Shown: positions 9,067-17,689 of the stretch, in pieces | How the letters are laid out: each line of letters begins with the position of its first letter | Numbering within the stretch: position 1 is the first letter of the stretch | Assembly: GCF_004786035.1 (NCBI RefSeq) | Contig: NZ_CP035088.1 | Location: 1,834,001 to 1,898,000, forward strand | Length of the DNA stretch: 64,000 bases | Origin: Pseudomonas viciae | Lineage (GTDB): Bacteria; Pseudomonadota; Gammaproteobacteria; Pseudomonadales; Pseudomonadaceae | Reading direction: 5' to 3' | Position numbers and translations under genes: made by a program | Notes under the pieces: generated by a model | What the model saw: the letters and a program-made list of their open reading frames with translations, nothing else | Told to the model about the DNA's origin: nothing | Databases searched by the model: none

Positions 9067-9492
9067 CTACTTTTGCTTGGCGTCAGCGAGCGCGCTAACT
9101 GCCCGCAATCTTGCGTTTTCGGTTTTTTCAGCCGCATCGCGTAGGACTTCTGAGCTCGGTGATGCGGCAGCGATTGCAGCCGTCAATTGGGCGTAGGAGG
9201 TCAGTTTCAACATCGCTGATTCGGGTGAGATTTGAAGTTCGCTCAGTGCTTGCTCGGCTCCCTCGAGCGCCGCTTGAGCCACCGACTCGGGAGCTTTTGC
9301 TGCCATTTGAGCCGCCGATTCCGGTGAGGAAAGGGACATCTCAAGCACCTGACTCGCAATGACTTGAGAGGGGGTAGCGACCTGCTCAGGTCTGCCCACT
9401 ACATTGTTCTGCGGCTGCGATGATTCGTCGCAACCGGTTAGCGTGACGCTGGCAACAGCGAGTGTTCCGAGGAACAAGACGATTTTTTTCAT
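9067..9492 (-). CDS. Small lipoprotein with PES repeats
   Basis: A 141-residue protein starting at the ATG at 9492. A basic start and hydrophobic helix are followed by a lipobox ending LTGC, with Asp right after the Cys. Asp at +2 is an inner-membrane retention signal in E. coli, but the rule differs in Pseudomonas. The mature part is Ala/Ser/Glu-rich and mostly helical. Three PES-centred segments (SPESAAQ, APESVAQ, SPESAML) look like short internal repeats. I do not recognise the family. It sits inside the minus-strand polysaccharide operon between the nucleotidyltransferase and the 521-residue transferase, 62 bases after the former, so a role in assembly or anchoring of the exporter is possible but unproven. 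Confidence 0.7.
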   Translation of the reverse strand: MKKIVLFLGTLAVASVTLTGCDESSQPQNNVVGRPEQVATPSQVIASQVLEMSLSSPESAAQMAAKAPESVAQAALEGAEQALSELQISPESAMLKLTSYAQLTAAIAAASPSSEVLRDAAEKTENARLRAVSALADAKQK

Positions 9493-9553
9493 GAGGTCGC
9501 TCATTTTTTGAGTATTTTGCAATGGACTTCGATGTCTGGGGGGCGGCTTGAGT

Positions 9554-10612
9554 TCAAGCGATGTTTCCCGTGTGGGAAGGCCATTCATGCTGGGCTCGCT
9601 CGAACTCTTCCATCCGACCGATGTCCAGCCAATACTCTCGAAGAGGAAAGGCTGCTGTCGTTTCTTCGGCCGCGATCAATTCTTCGAAGAGGGTTGGCAT
9701 GTCATAGAACGTATCCGATGGAATTCGGTCAAGCGCGCTGGGTGATATTGCGTAAATCCCTGCGTTCACATAGAAGTTATGAACGGGCTTTTCATCAATG
9801 CAGGCGATTTTTGATCCATTCATCCTCACGACGCCATAAGGTACTTGGAAGTCGTACTCGCGCACCGTCATGGTTGCTGCGGCGTCATGCTCGGAGTGAA
9901 ACTGTAAAAGGCCATCGAAGCGCGCTTGTGTAAGCAAGTCGCCGTTCATTACGAGAATTGGATGCTCAGGGCGCGTGGTCAGTAGTGACAGTGCACCTGC
10001 TGTCCCCAAACGCTTGTTTTCTTCCAGGTATTGAATGCGAACCCCCCATCTGCTGCCATCGCCGAAGTGGTCGCGTACGACATTGGCCAGATAATTCACT
10101 GACAAGAAGAAATTACGGAAACCCTGTTCGACGAATTTTTCGAGGATGCATTCAAGGATGGGCTTGCCAGCGATCGTCAGCATCGGTTTTGGGCAGCTTT
10201 CGGTCAGTGGGCGCAGACGTTCGCCTAGTCCGCCAGCCATGAGGACTACCCAGTTGGGGCGCTCGATGATGCCGGTGAGTGCATCGAGTGTAGAAAGGCC
10301 GACGACGTGCTGCTGCTCATCCAGTAAAGGAAGATGGTGTATTACATTGCGGCGCATCAGTGCCAACTGTTCGCATTGCGAGGACGAGGCGCGTGCGGTT
10401 ATGGGGCATCTATTCATGACTTGCGCAACAGGAGTGTCCAGGCTCACATCTCGAAGAACGGCCCGGCGCACATCCCCATCGCTCAGGGTGCCGACCAGTT
10501 TCTGCTGTGCGTCCAGCACCAAGGCCAATTGCGTCGCGCAGTTGTCAATGCGAACGATGGCATCACGTAGGGAGGTCTCTGCGGCAACTACTGTGTCTCT
10601 CCAATCCATCAC
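9554..10612 (-). CDS. CBS-domain sugar-1-phosphate nucleotidyltransferase (PtmE-like), copy 1
   Basis: Makes an NDP-sugar from a sugar 1-phosphate. Residues about 1-120 form a CBS pair with the characteristic GTLSDGDVRRA segment. Residues about 126-350 are a nucleotidyltransferase domain with AGGLGERLRPLTESCPKPM. This layout matches PtmE of Campylobacter, a glucosamine-1-phosphate guanylyltransferase of the legionaminic acid pathway. The start is GTG at 10612 or the next codon, ATG at 10609. It is the first gene of the minus-strand operon and a close paralogue of the gene at 16606-17661. Divergent sequence in the substrate half leaves room for a different sugar. Confidence 0.8.
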   Translation of the reverse strand: MMDWRDTVVAAETSLRDAIVRIDNCATQLALVLDAQQKLVGTLSDGDVRRAVLRDVSLDTPVAQVMNRCPITARASSSQCEQLALMRRNVIHHLPLLDEQQHVVGLSTLDALTGIIERPNWVVLMAGGLGERLRPLTESCPKPMLTIAGKPILECILEKFVEQGFRNFFLSVNYLANVVRDHFGDGSRWGVRIQYLEENKRLGTAGALSLLTTRPEHPILVMNGDLLTQARFDGLLQFHSEHDAAATMTVREYDFQVPYGVVRMNGSKIACIDEKPVHNFYVNAGIYAISPSALDRIPSDTFYDMPTLFEELIAAEETTAAFPLREYWLDIGRMEEFERAQHEWPSHTGNIA

Positions 10613-11539
10613 TTAATGATTTCCTAATCTGATCTGGTTGCCGAGGACAGAAATGTCCTGTTGTATCAAGCCTAGCGGTACAGTATGGCTAATTGATATT
10701 GTTTTTTTGGTGGTGAGTATGGCGAAGTGATATTAATTTTTTGCGTCTGCGGTGATCTCGTATGGGTGGCGGTAAAAGCGTCTATTGTCTCTGATCTCAA
10801 CAGGTTGATCTAGATCTATTACGGTGACTGGTCAAATGGAGTGTTTAGTTGCCCGTGCGAGGCGGGTTCAAGGTGGGCTTGTCCTTGCTGTGGATTCGGG
10901 TTGATGGCATGCGAGATAGTTGGTCTGAAGCTCGGTTATAATCCGTCTGCTTTGAATAGGGAGGAGCCTGTGTTGCAAAATGTTTAGTTAAGCAGGGTAT
11001 GGCATTTGGCGCATTGCAATTGCGGGCTTTTCAGGCAAACTCTTTGGCTTGTGTGGGTGTGCGTAAGGTCCTAATGTATAGTGCCGGGGCGGTACGCCTT
11101 TAAGGTGCGGGTCGTCAAGAGTGGAGCTGGTCATGCTCGGCCGGAGGCAGGTGCTTCGCTATCTTGGTCGTCGTGCTCGATGCCTGGCATTTTTTGGCAT
11201 GATGGTCTGGATAGGGTGGGATGCTCTGGGATCCAGATTGCGATAAGGCGGGCTGGGCGTGAAAGCTTGGTCGAGTGGATCGTTTTGGTATGCGTCAAAG
11301 CCAGGTCGCTGTGTTGTGTCAGTCTGTCGATGTTGCAGGGGTGTCTACGAACTCTCAGTTTGCGGGTCTGTTTGGCGTACTCTAAGATTTTCCGATAGCC
11401 TCGATGATGCCTTGAAATTTTCGAGGTGCAGTAAGAGTGCTTTTGCAGTGAATGGCATGGATTTGGTGTAAGAATAGTCCTATTTATTTTTTGGTGGCCC
11501 TTTGGCTGTTGTGGTCTAGGGAACGTTAAGGGTTGAGCG
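10613..11539. other. 927-base divergent intergenic region
   Basis: This region lies between two divergent operons and must hold promoters for both. The + strand is noticeably rich in G and T between about 10850 and 11500. A perfect TATAAT occurs at 10937-10942, but with no good -35 box. A 38-codon frame at 11133-11249 has a GGAG upstream; I do not regard it as a supported gene. I see no other feature. A long leader RNA for the legionaminic acid operon or decayed sequence are both possible. Confidence 0.5.
10937..10942 (+). promoter_or_regulatory. Possible -10 box ahead of the legionaminic acid operon
   Basis: A perfect TATAAT lies about 600 bases upstream of legB on its strand. The expected -35 position has no TTGACA-like sequence, so this is weak and offered only as a candidate start for a long leader. 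Confidence 0.2.
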
Positions 11540-12520
11540 ATGACTACAGTTTTGGTAACCGGCGCCGATGGATTTATTGGTTCGCATTTGACTGAAATGC
11601 TGGTGCGTGAGGGCTACAAGGTCAAAGCGCTTTCCCAGTATAATTCGTTCAACTACTGGGGTTGGCTGGAAGATGTAGACTGTCTGTCTCAGATTGAAGT
11701 GCTTAATGGGGATGTTCGTGATCCGCATTATTGCAAGCATATTACCAAGGATGTGGATATTGTCTTTCATCTTGCGGCTCTGATTGCGATTCCTTATTCA
11801 TATGTCGCACCTGATAGTTACGTTGATACGAATGTCAAAGGGACGTTGAATATTTGCCAGGCCGCTCTGGAAAACGGCGTAAAGCGTGTTATTCATACGT
11901 CGACCAGTGAGGTTTACGGTACCGCGCAGTACGTGCCGATCGACGAGCTCCACCCGCTGCAAGCGCAATCCCCTTACAGTGCATCGAAAATTGGTGCAGA
12001 TGCGATGGCCATGAGCTTCTTCAATGCGTTCGATTTGCCGTTGACTATTGCGCGCCCATTCAATACTTATGGCCCGCGTCAGTCGGCCCGTGCGGTTATT
12101 CCGACGATCATCAGTCAGATTGCTTCGGGTCAGAAGCAGATCAAATTGGGCGATGTGACGCCGACGCGAGACTTCAACTATGTTACTGATACTTGCCGTG
12201 GCTTCCTGGAGCTGGCGCGTTGTGAGCAGGCTGTTGGTGAGACAGTCAACATTGGCTCGAATTTCGAGATTTCGGTAGGTGATACCCTCAACCTGATCCG
12301 CGAGCTGATGGGCAGTGATGTCGAGTTCCTTACCGACGAGCAGCGGATGCGTCCAGGAAAGTCCGAAGTTTTCCGTTTGTGGTGTGATAATTCCAAAATC
12401 AACGGACTTACCGGCTTCAAACCTGAGTACTCAATCCGCGATGGCTTGGAAAAGACTGTTGAATGGTTCACTCAGCCACAGAACCTTGCAAAGTATAAAG
12501 CCAATATCTACAACGTTTGA
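11540..12520 (+). CDS. legB: NDP-N-acetylglucosamine 4,6-dehydratase LegB
   Basis: Extended short-chain dehydrogenase that removes water from the nucleotide-linked GlcNAc (GDP-GlcNAc in Campylobacter) to give the 4-keto-6-deoxy sugar, first committed step to legionaminic acid. The NAD site is TGADGFIGS near the N-terminus, the substrate Ser/Thr is in HTSTSEVYG, and the catalytic YxxxK is in SPYSASKIG. The length of 326 residues fits LegB. An AAGGG-containing ribosome site precedes the ATG. It heads a run of about twenty co-directional genes ending at wbpM, and LegC follows within 10 bases. Confidence 0.88.
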   Translation: MTTVLVTGADGFIGSHLTEMLVREGYKVKALSQYNSFNYWGWLEDVDCLSQIEVLNGDVRDPHYCKHITKDVDIVFHLAALIAIPYSYVAPDSYVDTNVKGTLNICQAALENGVKRVIHTSTSEVYGTAQYVPIDELHPLQAQSPYSASKIGADAMAMSFFNAFDLPLTIARPFNTYGPRQSARAVIPTIISQIASGQKQIKLGDVTPTRDFNYVTDTCRGFLELARCEQAVGETVNIGSNFEISVGDTLNLIRELMGSDVEFLTDEQRMRPGKSEVFRLWCDNSKINGLTGFKPEYSIRDGLEKTVEWFTQPQNLAKYKANIYNV

Positions 12521-12528
12521 GGCTCGGT

Positions 12529-13680
12529 ATGTTTGATTCCCTTGTCAGGTTTGTGCGCGAGCAATACGGCACGCAGGATTTCATCCCGCTGCATGCTCCG
12601 GTATTTGCAGGAAACGAGCAAAAGTATCTGGCCGATACCATCGTCTCGACTTTTGTTTCGAGTGTGGGAGCGTTCGTCGACCGATTTGAGCATGACATGC
12701 AGGCCTATACAGGCAGTGCGCGCGCGGTCGCTACTGTCAATGGTACGGCGGCACTCCACGTGGCACTGCTGCTTGCCGGCGTCAAGCCAGGTGAGTTGGT
12801 GATCACGCAATCATTGACGTTTGTGGCTACCTGTAACGCTATCACCTATTGTGGCGCTCAGCCGGTCTTCGTCGATGTGGATCGCGAAACGCTCGGTTTG
12901 TCACCTGTTGCGCTGGAGGCTTGGCTTGAGCAGGAGGCTGTTATCGATGCTGATGGTGTCTGTCGTCTACGCAGTGATGGTCGGGTAGTACGTGCCTGTC
13001 TGCCGATGCATACATTCGGCCATCCAGTCGCGCTGGACGAGTTGATGTCTGTGTGCTCGCAATGGGGGCTGGCGCTCGTCGAAGATGCCGCCGAGTCATT
13101 GGGTAGCACCTACAAAGGTCGTCATACGGGTACCTTCGGCCTCATTGGAACGCTGAGTTTCAATGGCAATAAAGTGATCACTACCGGCGGCGGCGGCATG
13201 CTGCTGACCAATGCAGAGTTGGGTGCGCGGGCGAAACATTTGACCACGACCGCCAAGCAGCCACATCCCTTTGAATTCGTTCATGACGAAGTCGGGTTCA
13301 ATTACCGTTTACCTAACCTGAATGCGGCACTGGGATGTGCGCAGCTTGAGCAGCTCGATGGATTTCTGGCTGCCAAGCGCGAACTTGCGCTGAATTACCA
13401 GCAGGAGCTGCTGGCCAGCGACCTGCAATTTGTAGTTGAGCCGCATGAATGTCGCTCCAACTATTGGCTTAACGCGGTTATTTGCCAGGATCGCGGACAT
13501 CGTGATGCCTTGCTTGAGGCGACAAATGGAGCGGGTGTCATGACGCGCCCTATTTGGGCTCTGATGAACCGTCTTCCTGCCTTTAAGGAATGTCTCAAGG
13601 GTGATTTGAGCAACGCCGAGTGGCTGGAGGCGCGAGTTGTCAACCTGCCGAGCAGTGTGCCTTCGAGACAGGCTTCATGA
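12529..13680 (+). CDS. legC: PLP-dependent sugar aminotransferase LegC
   Basis: Adds an amino group at C4 of the LegB product using glutamate and pyridoxal phosphate. It is a DegT/DnrJ/EryC1 family enzyme of 383 residues. Visible elements are VNGTAALHVAL (cofactor phosphate site), VEDAAES, and SFNGNKVITTGGGG, which holds the Schiff-base Lys. I start at the ATG at 12529, preceded by GAGG, rather than at the TTG at 12517. The gene ends in an ATGA overlap with legG. The family resemblance to LegC is strong and the neighbourhood confirms it. Confidence 0.88.
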   Translation: MFDSLVRFVREQYGTQDFIPLHAPVFAGNEQKYLADTIVSTFVSSVGAFVDRFEHDMQAYTGSARAVATVNGTAALHVALLLAGVKPGELVITQSLTFVATCNAITYCGAQPVFVDVDRETLGLSPVALEAWLEQEAVIDADGVCRLRSDGRVVRACLPMHTFGHPVALDELMSVCSQWGLALVEDAAESLGSTYKGRHTGTFGLIGTLSFNGNKVITTGGGGMLLTNAELGARAKHLTTTAKQPHPFEFVHDEVGFNYRLPNLNAALGCAQLEQLDGFLAAKRELALNYQQELLASDLQFVVEPHECRSNYWLNAVICQDRGHRDALLEATNGAGVMTRPIWALMNRLPAFKECLKGDLSNAEWLEARVVNLPSSVPSRQAS

Positions 13681-14831
13681 CGCGTCGTGTTGCCGTTTTC
13701 ACGGGCACTCGAGCAGAGTATGGCTTGCTCTATTGGTTGATGAAGGAGATTGAGGGCAGCGCGCATCTGGAGCTCCAAGTCATTGCCAGTTGCATGCATC
13801 TATCTCCGGAGTTTGGAGAAACCTGGCAGCAAATCGTTCAGGACGGCTTCCAGATCGACGCAAAAGTCGAGATGTTGCTCTCCTCGAATACCGATGTCGG
13901 TACTGTCAAGTCGATGGGCATCGGTACGTTGGGTTTTGCCGATGCGCTGGATCGGCTGCGCCCAGACCTGTTGGTCGTGCTAGGTGATCGGTTCGAGGCG
14001 CTGAGCATTGCCCAGGCGGCACTGATCATGCGGATCCCGATTGTTCACCTGCACGGCGGGGAATTGACCGAGGGCGCTTATGACGATGCTATTCGTCACG
14101 CGATCACCAAAATGGCGTATTTGCACTTTGTGGCGGCGGAGCCCTACCGCGATCGTGTGATTCAGATGGGTGAGTCGCCGGAGCGTGTGTTCAACGTGGG
14201 GGCCGTGGGTCTGGATCATCTCGCACGAACGCCTCCCATGTCGCTTGAGGCATTACGTGAAAGCTTGGACTTCGACCTGAGCAAACCGTTTCTGCTGGTC
14301 ACTTATCATCCAGTGACAGTCCTTAACGAAGATCCAGTGAATAGTTTTGAGGCGCTGCTTCAGGCGCTGGAAATGTTTCCGGCTTATCAAGTGGTAATTA
14401 CGTATCCGAACGCTGACAACGGAGGTCGCGCGATCATTCCGATGATCGAGAAATTCGCGGTGCTGCATAAAGAAAGGGTTCTGGTCGTACCATCTTTGGG
14501 GTTCCGTCGTTATCTCAGCGTGGCGGGGCGGGCTGCGGCAGTTGTGGGTAACTCTTCCAGTGGTGTGATTGAGGTGCCTTCGTTTGGTGTTCCAACCGTG
14601 AACATAGGTAGTCGTCAGGCTGGTCGCCTATGTGCGGACTCGATAGTTCACTGCGAGGCGGATAAGCAGTCGATCGTGGGGGCGTTGAGCAAGGTTCTGG
14701 AGGAGTCTTTCACTCAAGCCAGCCGGAAAACCGTGAACCCTTATGGGCGGGGCGATGCCGCGAGGAGCATCGTGGGTATACTCGAAAACTGTGACCTCTC
14801 GGGGCACAAATCATTTCACGATCTGAGTTGA
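13677..14831 (+). CDS. legG: Hydrolysing NDP-sugar 2-epimerase LegG
   Basis: NeuC-type enzyme that inverts C2 and releases the nucleotide, giving the 6-deoxy-mannosamine-like 2,4-diamino sugar used by LegI. The 384 residues begin with VAVFTGTRAEYGLLYWL, as in NeuC/LegG. They also contain GDRFEALSIA and HLHGGELTEGAYDDAIRH, the family's hallmark region, and a GNSSSGVIEVPSFG nucleotide-binding motif. It starts at the ATG at 13677 overlapping the legC stop; 3 bases separate its end from legI. Assignment to LegG rather than NeuC rests on LegB and LegC next door. Confidence 0.88.
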   Translation: MTRRVAVFTGTRAEYGLLYWLMKEIEGSAHLELQVIASCMHLSPEFGETWQQIVQDGFQIDAKVEMLLSSNTDVGTVKSMGIGTLGFADALDRLRPDLLVVLGDRFEALSIAQAALIMRIPIVHLHGGELTEGAYDDAIRHAITKMAYLHFVAAEPYRDRVIQMGESPERVFNVGAVGLDHLARTPPMSLEALRESLDFDLSKPFLLVTYHPVTVLNEDPVNSFEALLQALEMFPAYQVVITYPNADNGGRAIIPMIEKFAVLHKERVLVVPSLGFRRYLSVAGRAAAVVGNSSSGVIEVPSFGVPTVNIGSRQAGRLCADSIVHCEADKQSIVGALSKVLEESFTQASRKTVNPYGRGDAARSIVGILENCDLSGHKSFHDLS

Positions 14832-14834
14832 TCT

Positions 14835-15920
14835 ATGAAACCAGAAAACAAGGATTCCGTGTACATCATCGCCGAGGCGGGGGTGAACCATAACGGTCAG
14901 CGTGATCTGGCATTCAAGCTGGTGGAGCTGGCGGCGGCGGCTGGCGCCGACGCGGTAAAATTTCAGACCTTCGATGCGCGCAAGCTGGCGTCAACGACTG
15001 CACCCAAGGCGCGTTATCAGCAGCAAACCACGGATGCCGCTGAAAGTCAGTTGGCAATGCTTCAGAAGCTCGAGTTGCCGCGAGATTGGCATGCGGAGCT
15101 GCAGGCCCATGCCAGGGCGAACGGCATAGAGTTCATCAGTACCGCGTTCGACGGCGATAGCCTGGAGTTCCTCTGCTCATTGGGTATTCCATTCTTCAAG
15201 GTCCCTTCCGGTGAGCTAACCAATGGTCCATTGTTGTGGCAGTTTGCCCGCACGGGCAAGCCGCTGATCGTATCCACTGGGATGGCAACGTTGAGTGAGG
15301 TGGAGCAGGGGCTTGCCATCATTTCTCATGCGCTGACCAATGATCGTGAGCCTGCGAGCATGGACGAGGTGTGGCGCTGCTGGAGCGATGAGCAGGCACG
15401 TAACCATTTGCACGGACATGTAACGCTGCTGCATTGCACCTCCCAGTATCCTACGCCGTTCACGGAGGTGAACCTGCGTGCAATGGACACCTTGCGGCAG
15501 GCGTTCGGACTGGAGGTCGGCTATTCGGACCATACGGAAGGGCTGCTCATCCCGCTGGCGGCAGTTGCTCGCGGGGCTTGTGTCATTGAAAAACACTTCA
15601 CCTTGGACCGCAGCATGGCAGGTCCTGATCACAAGGCCTCTCTGGAGCCAGCCGAGCTGGCCGAAATGGTCGTAAAGATCCGTGGGTTGCAAGGCGCGTT
15701 GGGCGGTGCTGCCAAAGCGCCACAGCCGAGCGAGTGGGACACCCGCACCGCTGCCCGACAGCAGGTCGTGGCGGCTTGCGATATTGCGGCCGGCAGCCGC
15801 TTCTCGCGAGAGCATTTGACGACTGCTCGTTGTGGTGGCGGGCTTCCGGCCGTCGCCTTGTGGGAGCGCGTTGGCGCCGTTGCGGGCAGAAACTATCGGT
15901 CTGGCGAGGCGATTGAGTGA
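14835..15920 (+). CDS. legI: N,N'-diacetyllegionaminate synthase LegI
   Basis: NeuB-family enzyme condensing the 6-deoxy-diamino-mannose sugar with phosphoenolpyruvate to the nine-carbon legionaminic acid. In its 361 residues, IIAEAGVNHNG is at the start of a TIM barrel, with KFQTF, KVPSGEL, LHCTSQYP and EKHFTLDR following in the family order. A C-terminal SAF (antifreeze-like) domain covers about residues 295-360. An insertion of about 25 residues precedes LLHCTSQYP. The product could also be an isomer such as 8-epi- or 4-epi-legionaminic acid; sequence alone does not settle this. Confidence 0.87.
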   Translation: MKPENKDSVYIIAEAGVNHNGQRDLAFKLVELAAAAGADAVKFQTFDARKLASTTAPKARYQQQTTDAAESQLAMLQKLELPRDWHAELQAHARANGIEFISTAFDGDSLEFLCSLGIPFFKVPSGELTNGPLLWQFARTGKPLIVSTGMATLSEVEQGLAIISHALTNDREPASMDEVWRCWSDEQARNHLHGHVTLLHCTSQYPTPFTEVNLRAMDTLRQAFGLEVGYSDHTEGLLIPLAAVARGACVIEKHFTLDRSMAGPDHKASLEPAELAEMVVKIRGLQGALGGAAKAPQPSEWDTRTAARQQVVAACDIAAGSRFSREHLTTARCGGGLPAVALWERVGAVAGRNYRSGEAIE

Positions 15921-16609
15921 CTTTGTCGGGCTATGGTTTCAGCTCCCCTCCCTTGATCGTTCTTGGTGCTGGAGGGCACGCGAAAGTTGTGGTCGCCTTA
16001 CTCAGGGCGCTCGGTGCTGACGTGAAGGGGGTGTGTGACCCCGGCCTGGTGTCGACGTCGATCACATCCTGGCGTGGCCTTGAGGTATTAGGCGGTGATG
16101 AGGTTCTTCAGCGCCATGACGCAGGGAGCGTCGCATTGGTCAACGGTCTCGGGCAGGTCGTTGGGTCTTCCCGGCGCAAAGATATGTTTTTGGAGTTGAA
16201 GGCACGGGGATATCAGTTTCCTTCGTTGGTGCATCCGACGGCCTGGGTCGATCCGAGTGTCGAACTGGGTGAAGGCGTACAAGTGATGGCGGGGGCGGTC
16301 ATTCAGCCAGACGTCACCATTGGTGAGGATACGATCATAAATACCGGATCCAGAATTGATCACGATTGTATAATCGACCGTCATGTTCACGTTGCACCTG
16401 GTGCTGTCCTCTGTGGTGCTGTGCGCGTAGCATCCGATGTCTTCATTGGTGCGGGTTCCACAATCATCCAGGGCCTGTCGGTGGGACAGGGAGCCATAGT
16501 GGGAGCCGGGGTGACGGTCATAAGAGACCTGCAAGCGAGGCGCGTGGTGGTGAGTTCACCCGTGCGAATCCATGAATCCAAGTACCCAATTCAGCCGAAA
16601 AAATCATGA
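15917..16609 (+). CDS. legH: NeuD/PglD-type sugar N-acetyltransferase
   Basis: Acetyl-CoA dependent acetyltransferase, expected to acetylate the C4 amino group made by LegC. Residues about 12-90 form a small Rossmann-like domain starting IVLGAGGHAKVV. From about 105 on there is a left-handed beta-helix of hexapeptide repeats, with the His of NTGSRIDHDCII as the likely catalytic base. It has a GTG start overlapping the legI stop, and ends in ATGA overlap with the next gene. This fold is typical of PglD, NeuD and LegH; placing between LegI and the PtmE-like gene favours LegH. Confidence 0.82.
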   Translation: MTLSGYGFSSPPLIVLGAGGHAKVVVALLRALGADVKGVCDPGLVSTSITSWRGLEVLGGDEVLQRHDAGSVALVNGLGQVVGSSRRKDMFLELKARGYQFPSLVHPTAWVDPSVELGEGVQVMAGAVIQPDVTIGEDTIINTGSRIDHDCIIDRHVHVAPGAVLCGAVRVASDVFIGAGSTIIQGLSVGQGAIVGAGVTVIRDLQARRVVVSSPVRIHESKYPIQPKKS

Positions 16610-17661
16610 AACCACTTGATCAGAAAATTTGGCGAAAAGTGTTGCTTTCCCCTGCTGCAACCATTCAGCAGGCTATCAGTAACCTGGACGAGTCCGGACT
16701 ACAGATCGTGCTGGTGGTCAATGCTGAAGGCTTGTTGCAAGGAAGTGTGACCGACGGCGACGTTCGGCGTGGTCTGCTGCGCGGGCTGAGTCTGAACAGT
16801 CCGGTAGACCAGATCATGTCAGTGAATCCTTTGGTCGTGCCGCCGGAAATGGGACGCGACATGGTGCTGCATCTAATGCACGCCAACAAAATTCACCAGA
16901 TCCCGGTCGTTGACACGAGCCGTTGTGTCACTGGTTTGCACTTGTGGGATGAGGTTCTGGATACGAGCGAGCGTACAAACACGATGGTGATCATGGCGGG
17001 AGGCCTTGGCAAGCGTTTGCTTCCGCTGACAGAGGACTGCCCAAAACCCATGCTTTCTGTGGGGGGCAAGCCGATACTCGAACTGATTATCGAGCGTGCA
17101 AAGGCTGATGGTTTCGTAAACTTCGTACTGTCTGTGCATTACCTGGGGCACATGATCGAAGAGTATTTTGGTGACGGTCAGAGATGGGGGGTCAATATAA
17201 GTTATCTTCACGAGGACTCCCCGTTGGGTACAGCAGGCGCAATCAGTCTGTTGTCGCCTCGACCTACCTTGCCGTTTCTAGTAACCAATGGCGATGTCCT
17301 CAGCGACATTCGTTACGGAGAAATGCTTGATTTCCACTTACGACATGGAGCGTTGGCAACAATGGCAGTAAGGCTCCACGAATGGCAGAACCCGTTCGGG
17401 GTAATCCGCACGGATGGAATCAGGATTACCGGCTTCGATGAGAAGCCCGTTTATAGGACTCATGTAAACGCTGGTATCTATGTTCTGGACCCGATGGTGC
17501 TCGATGAACTGGTTGTCGGCGCACAATGCGACATGCCAACCCTGTTCGAACGAGTGCAGCAGAAAGGTGAAGGCACTATTGCCTATCCCATGCACGAGCC
17601 TTGGCTGGATGTGGGGCGCCCGGACGATCTGCAGCTGGCTCGTAATAAGTACCCTGTTTGA
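16606..17661 (+). CDS. CBS-domain sugar-1-phosphate nucleotidyltransferase (PtmE-like), copy 2
   Basis: Same layout as the gene at 9554-10612: CBS pair over residues 1-120 with GSVTDGDVRRG, then a nucleotidyltransferase domain with AGGLGKRLLPLTEDCPKPM. The family includes PtmE, which makes GDP-glucosamine for legionaminic acid in Campylobacter. Standing between legH and the amidotransferase, this copy is the better candidate for that role. The 351 residues align over their full length with copy 1 by eye, with many identities in the catalytic half. The ATG overlaps the legH stop. Confidence 0.82.
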   Translation: MKPLDQKIWRKVLLSPAATIQQAISNLDESGLQIVLVVNAEGLLQGSVTDGDVRRGLLRGLSLNSPVDQIMSVNPLVVPPEMGRDMVLHLMHANKIHQIPVVDTSRCVTGLHLWDEVLDTSERTNTMVIMAGGLGKRLLPLTEDCPKPMLSVGGKPILELIIERAKADGFVNFVLSVHYLGHMIEEYFGDGQRWGVNISYLHEDSPLGTAGAISLLSPRPTLPFLVTNGDVLSDIRYGEMLDFHLRHGALATMAVRLHEWQNPFGVIRTDGIRITGFDEKPVYRTHVNAGIYVLDPMVLDELVVGAQCDMPTLFERVQQKGEGTIAYPMHEPWLDVGRPDDLQLARNKYPV

Positions 17662-17689
17662 TTGTTGATTTTGAATTTGGAGACCGGTT

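Noticed and set aside
11133..11249. 38-codon frame with a GGAG upstream in the divergent region
   Set aside because: Too short and without recognisable features; the ribosome-site match can occur by chance in this G-rich sequence.
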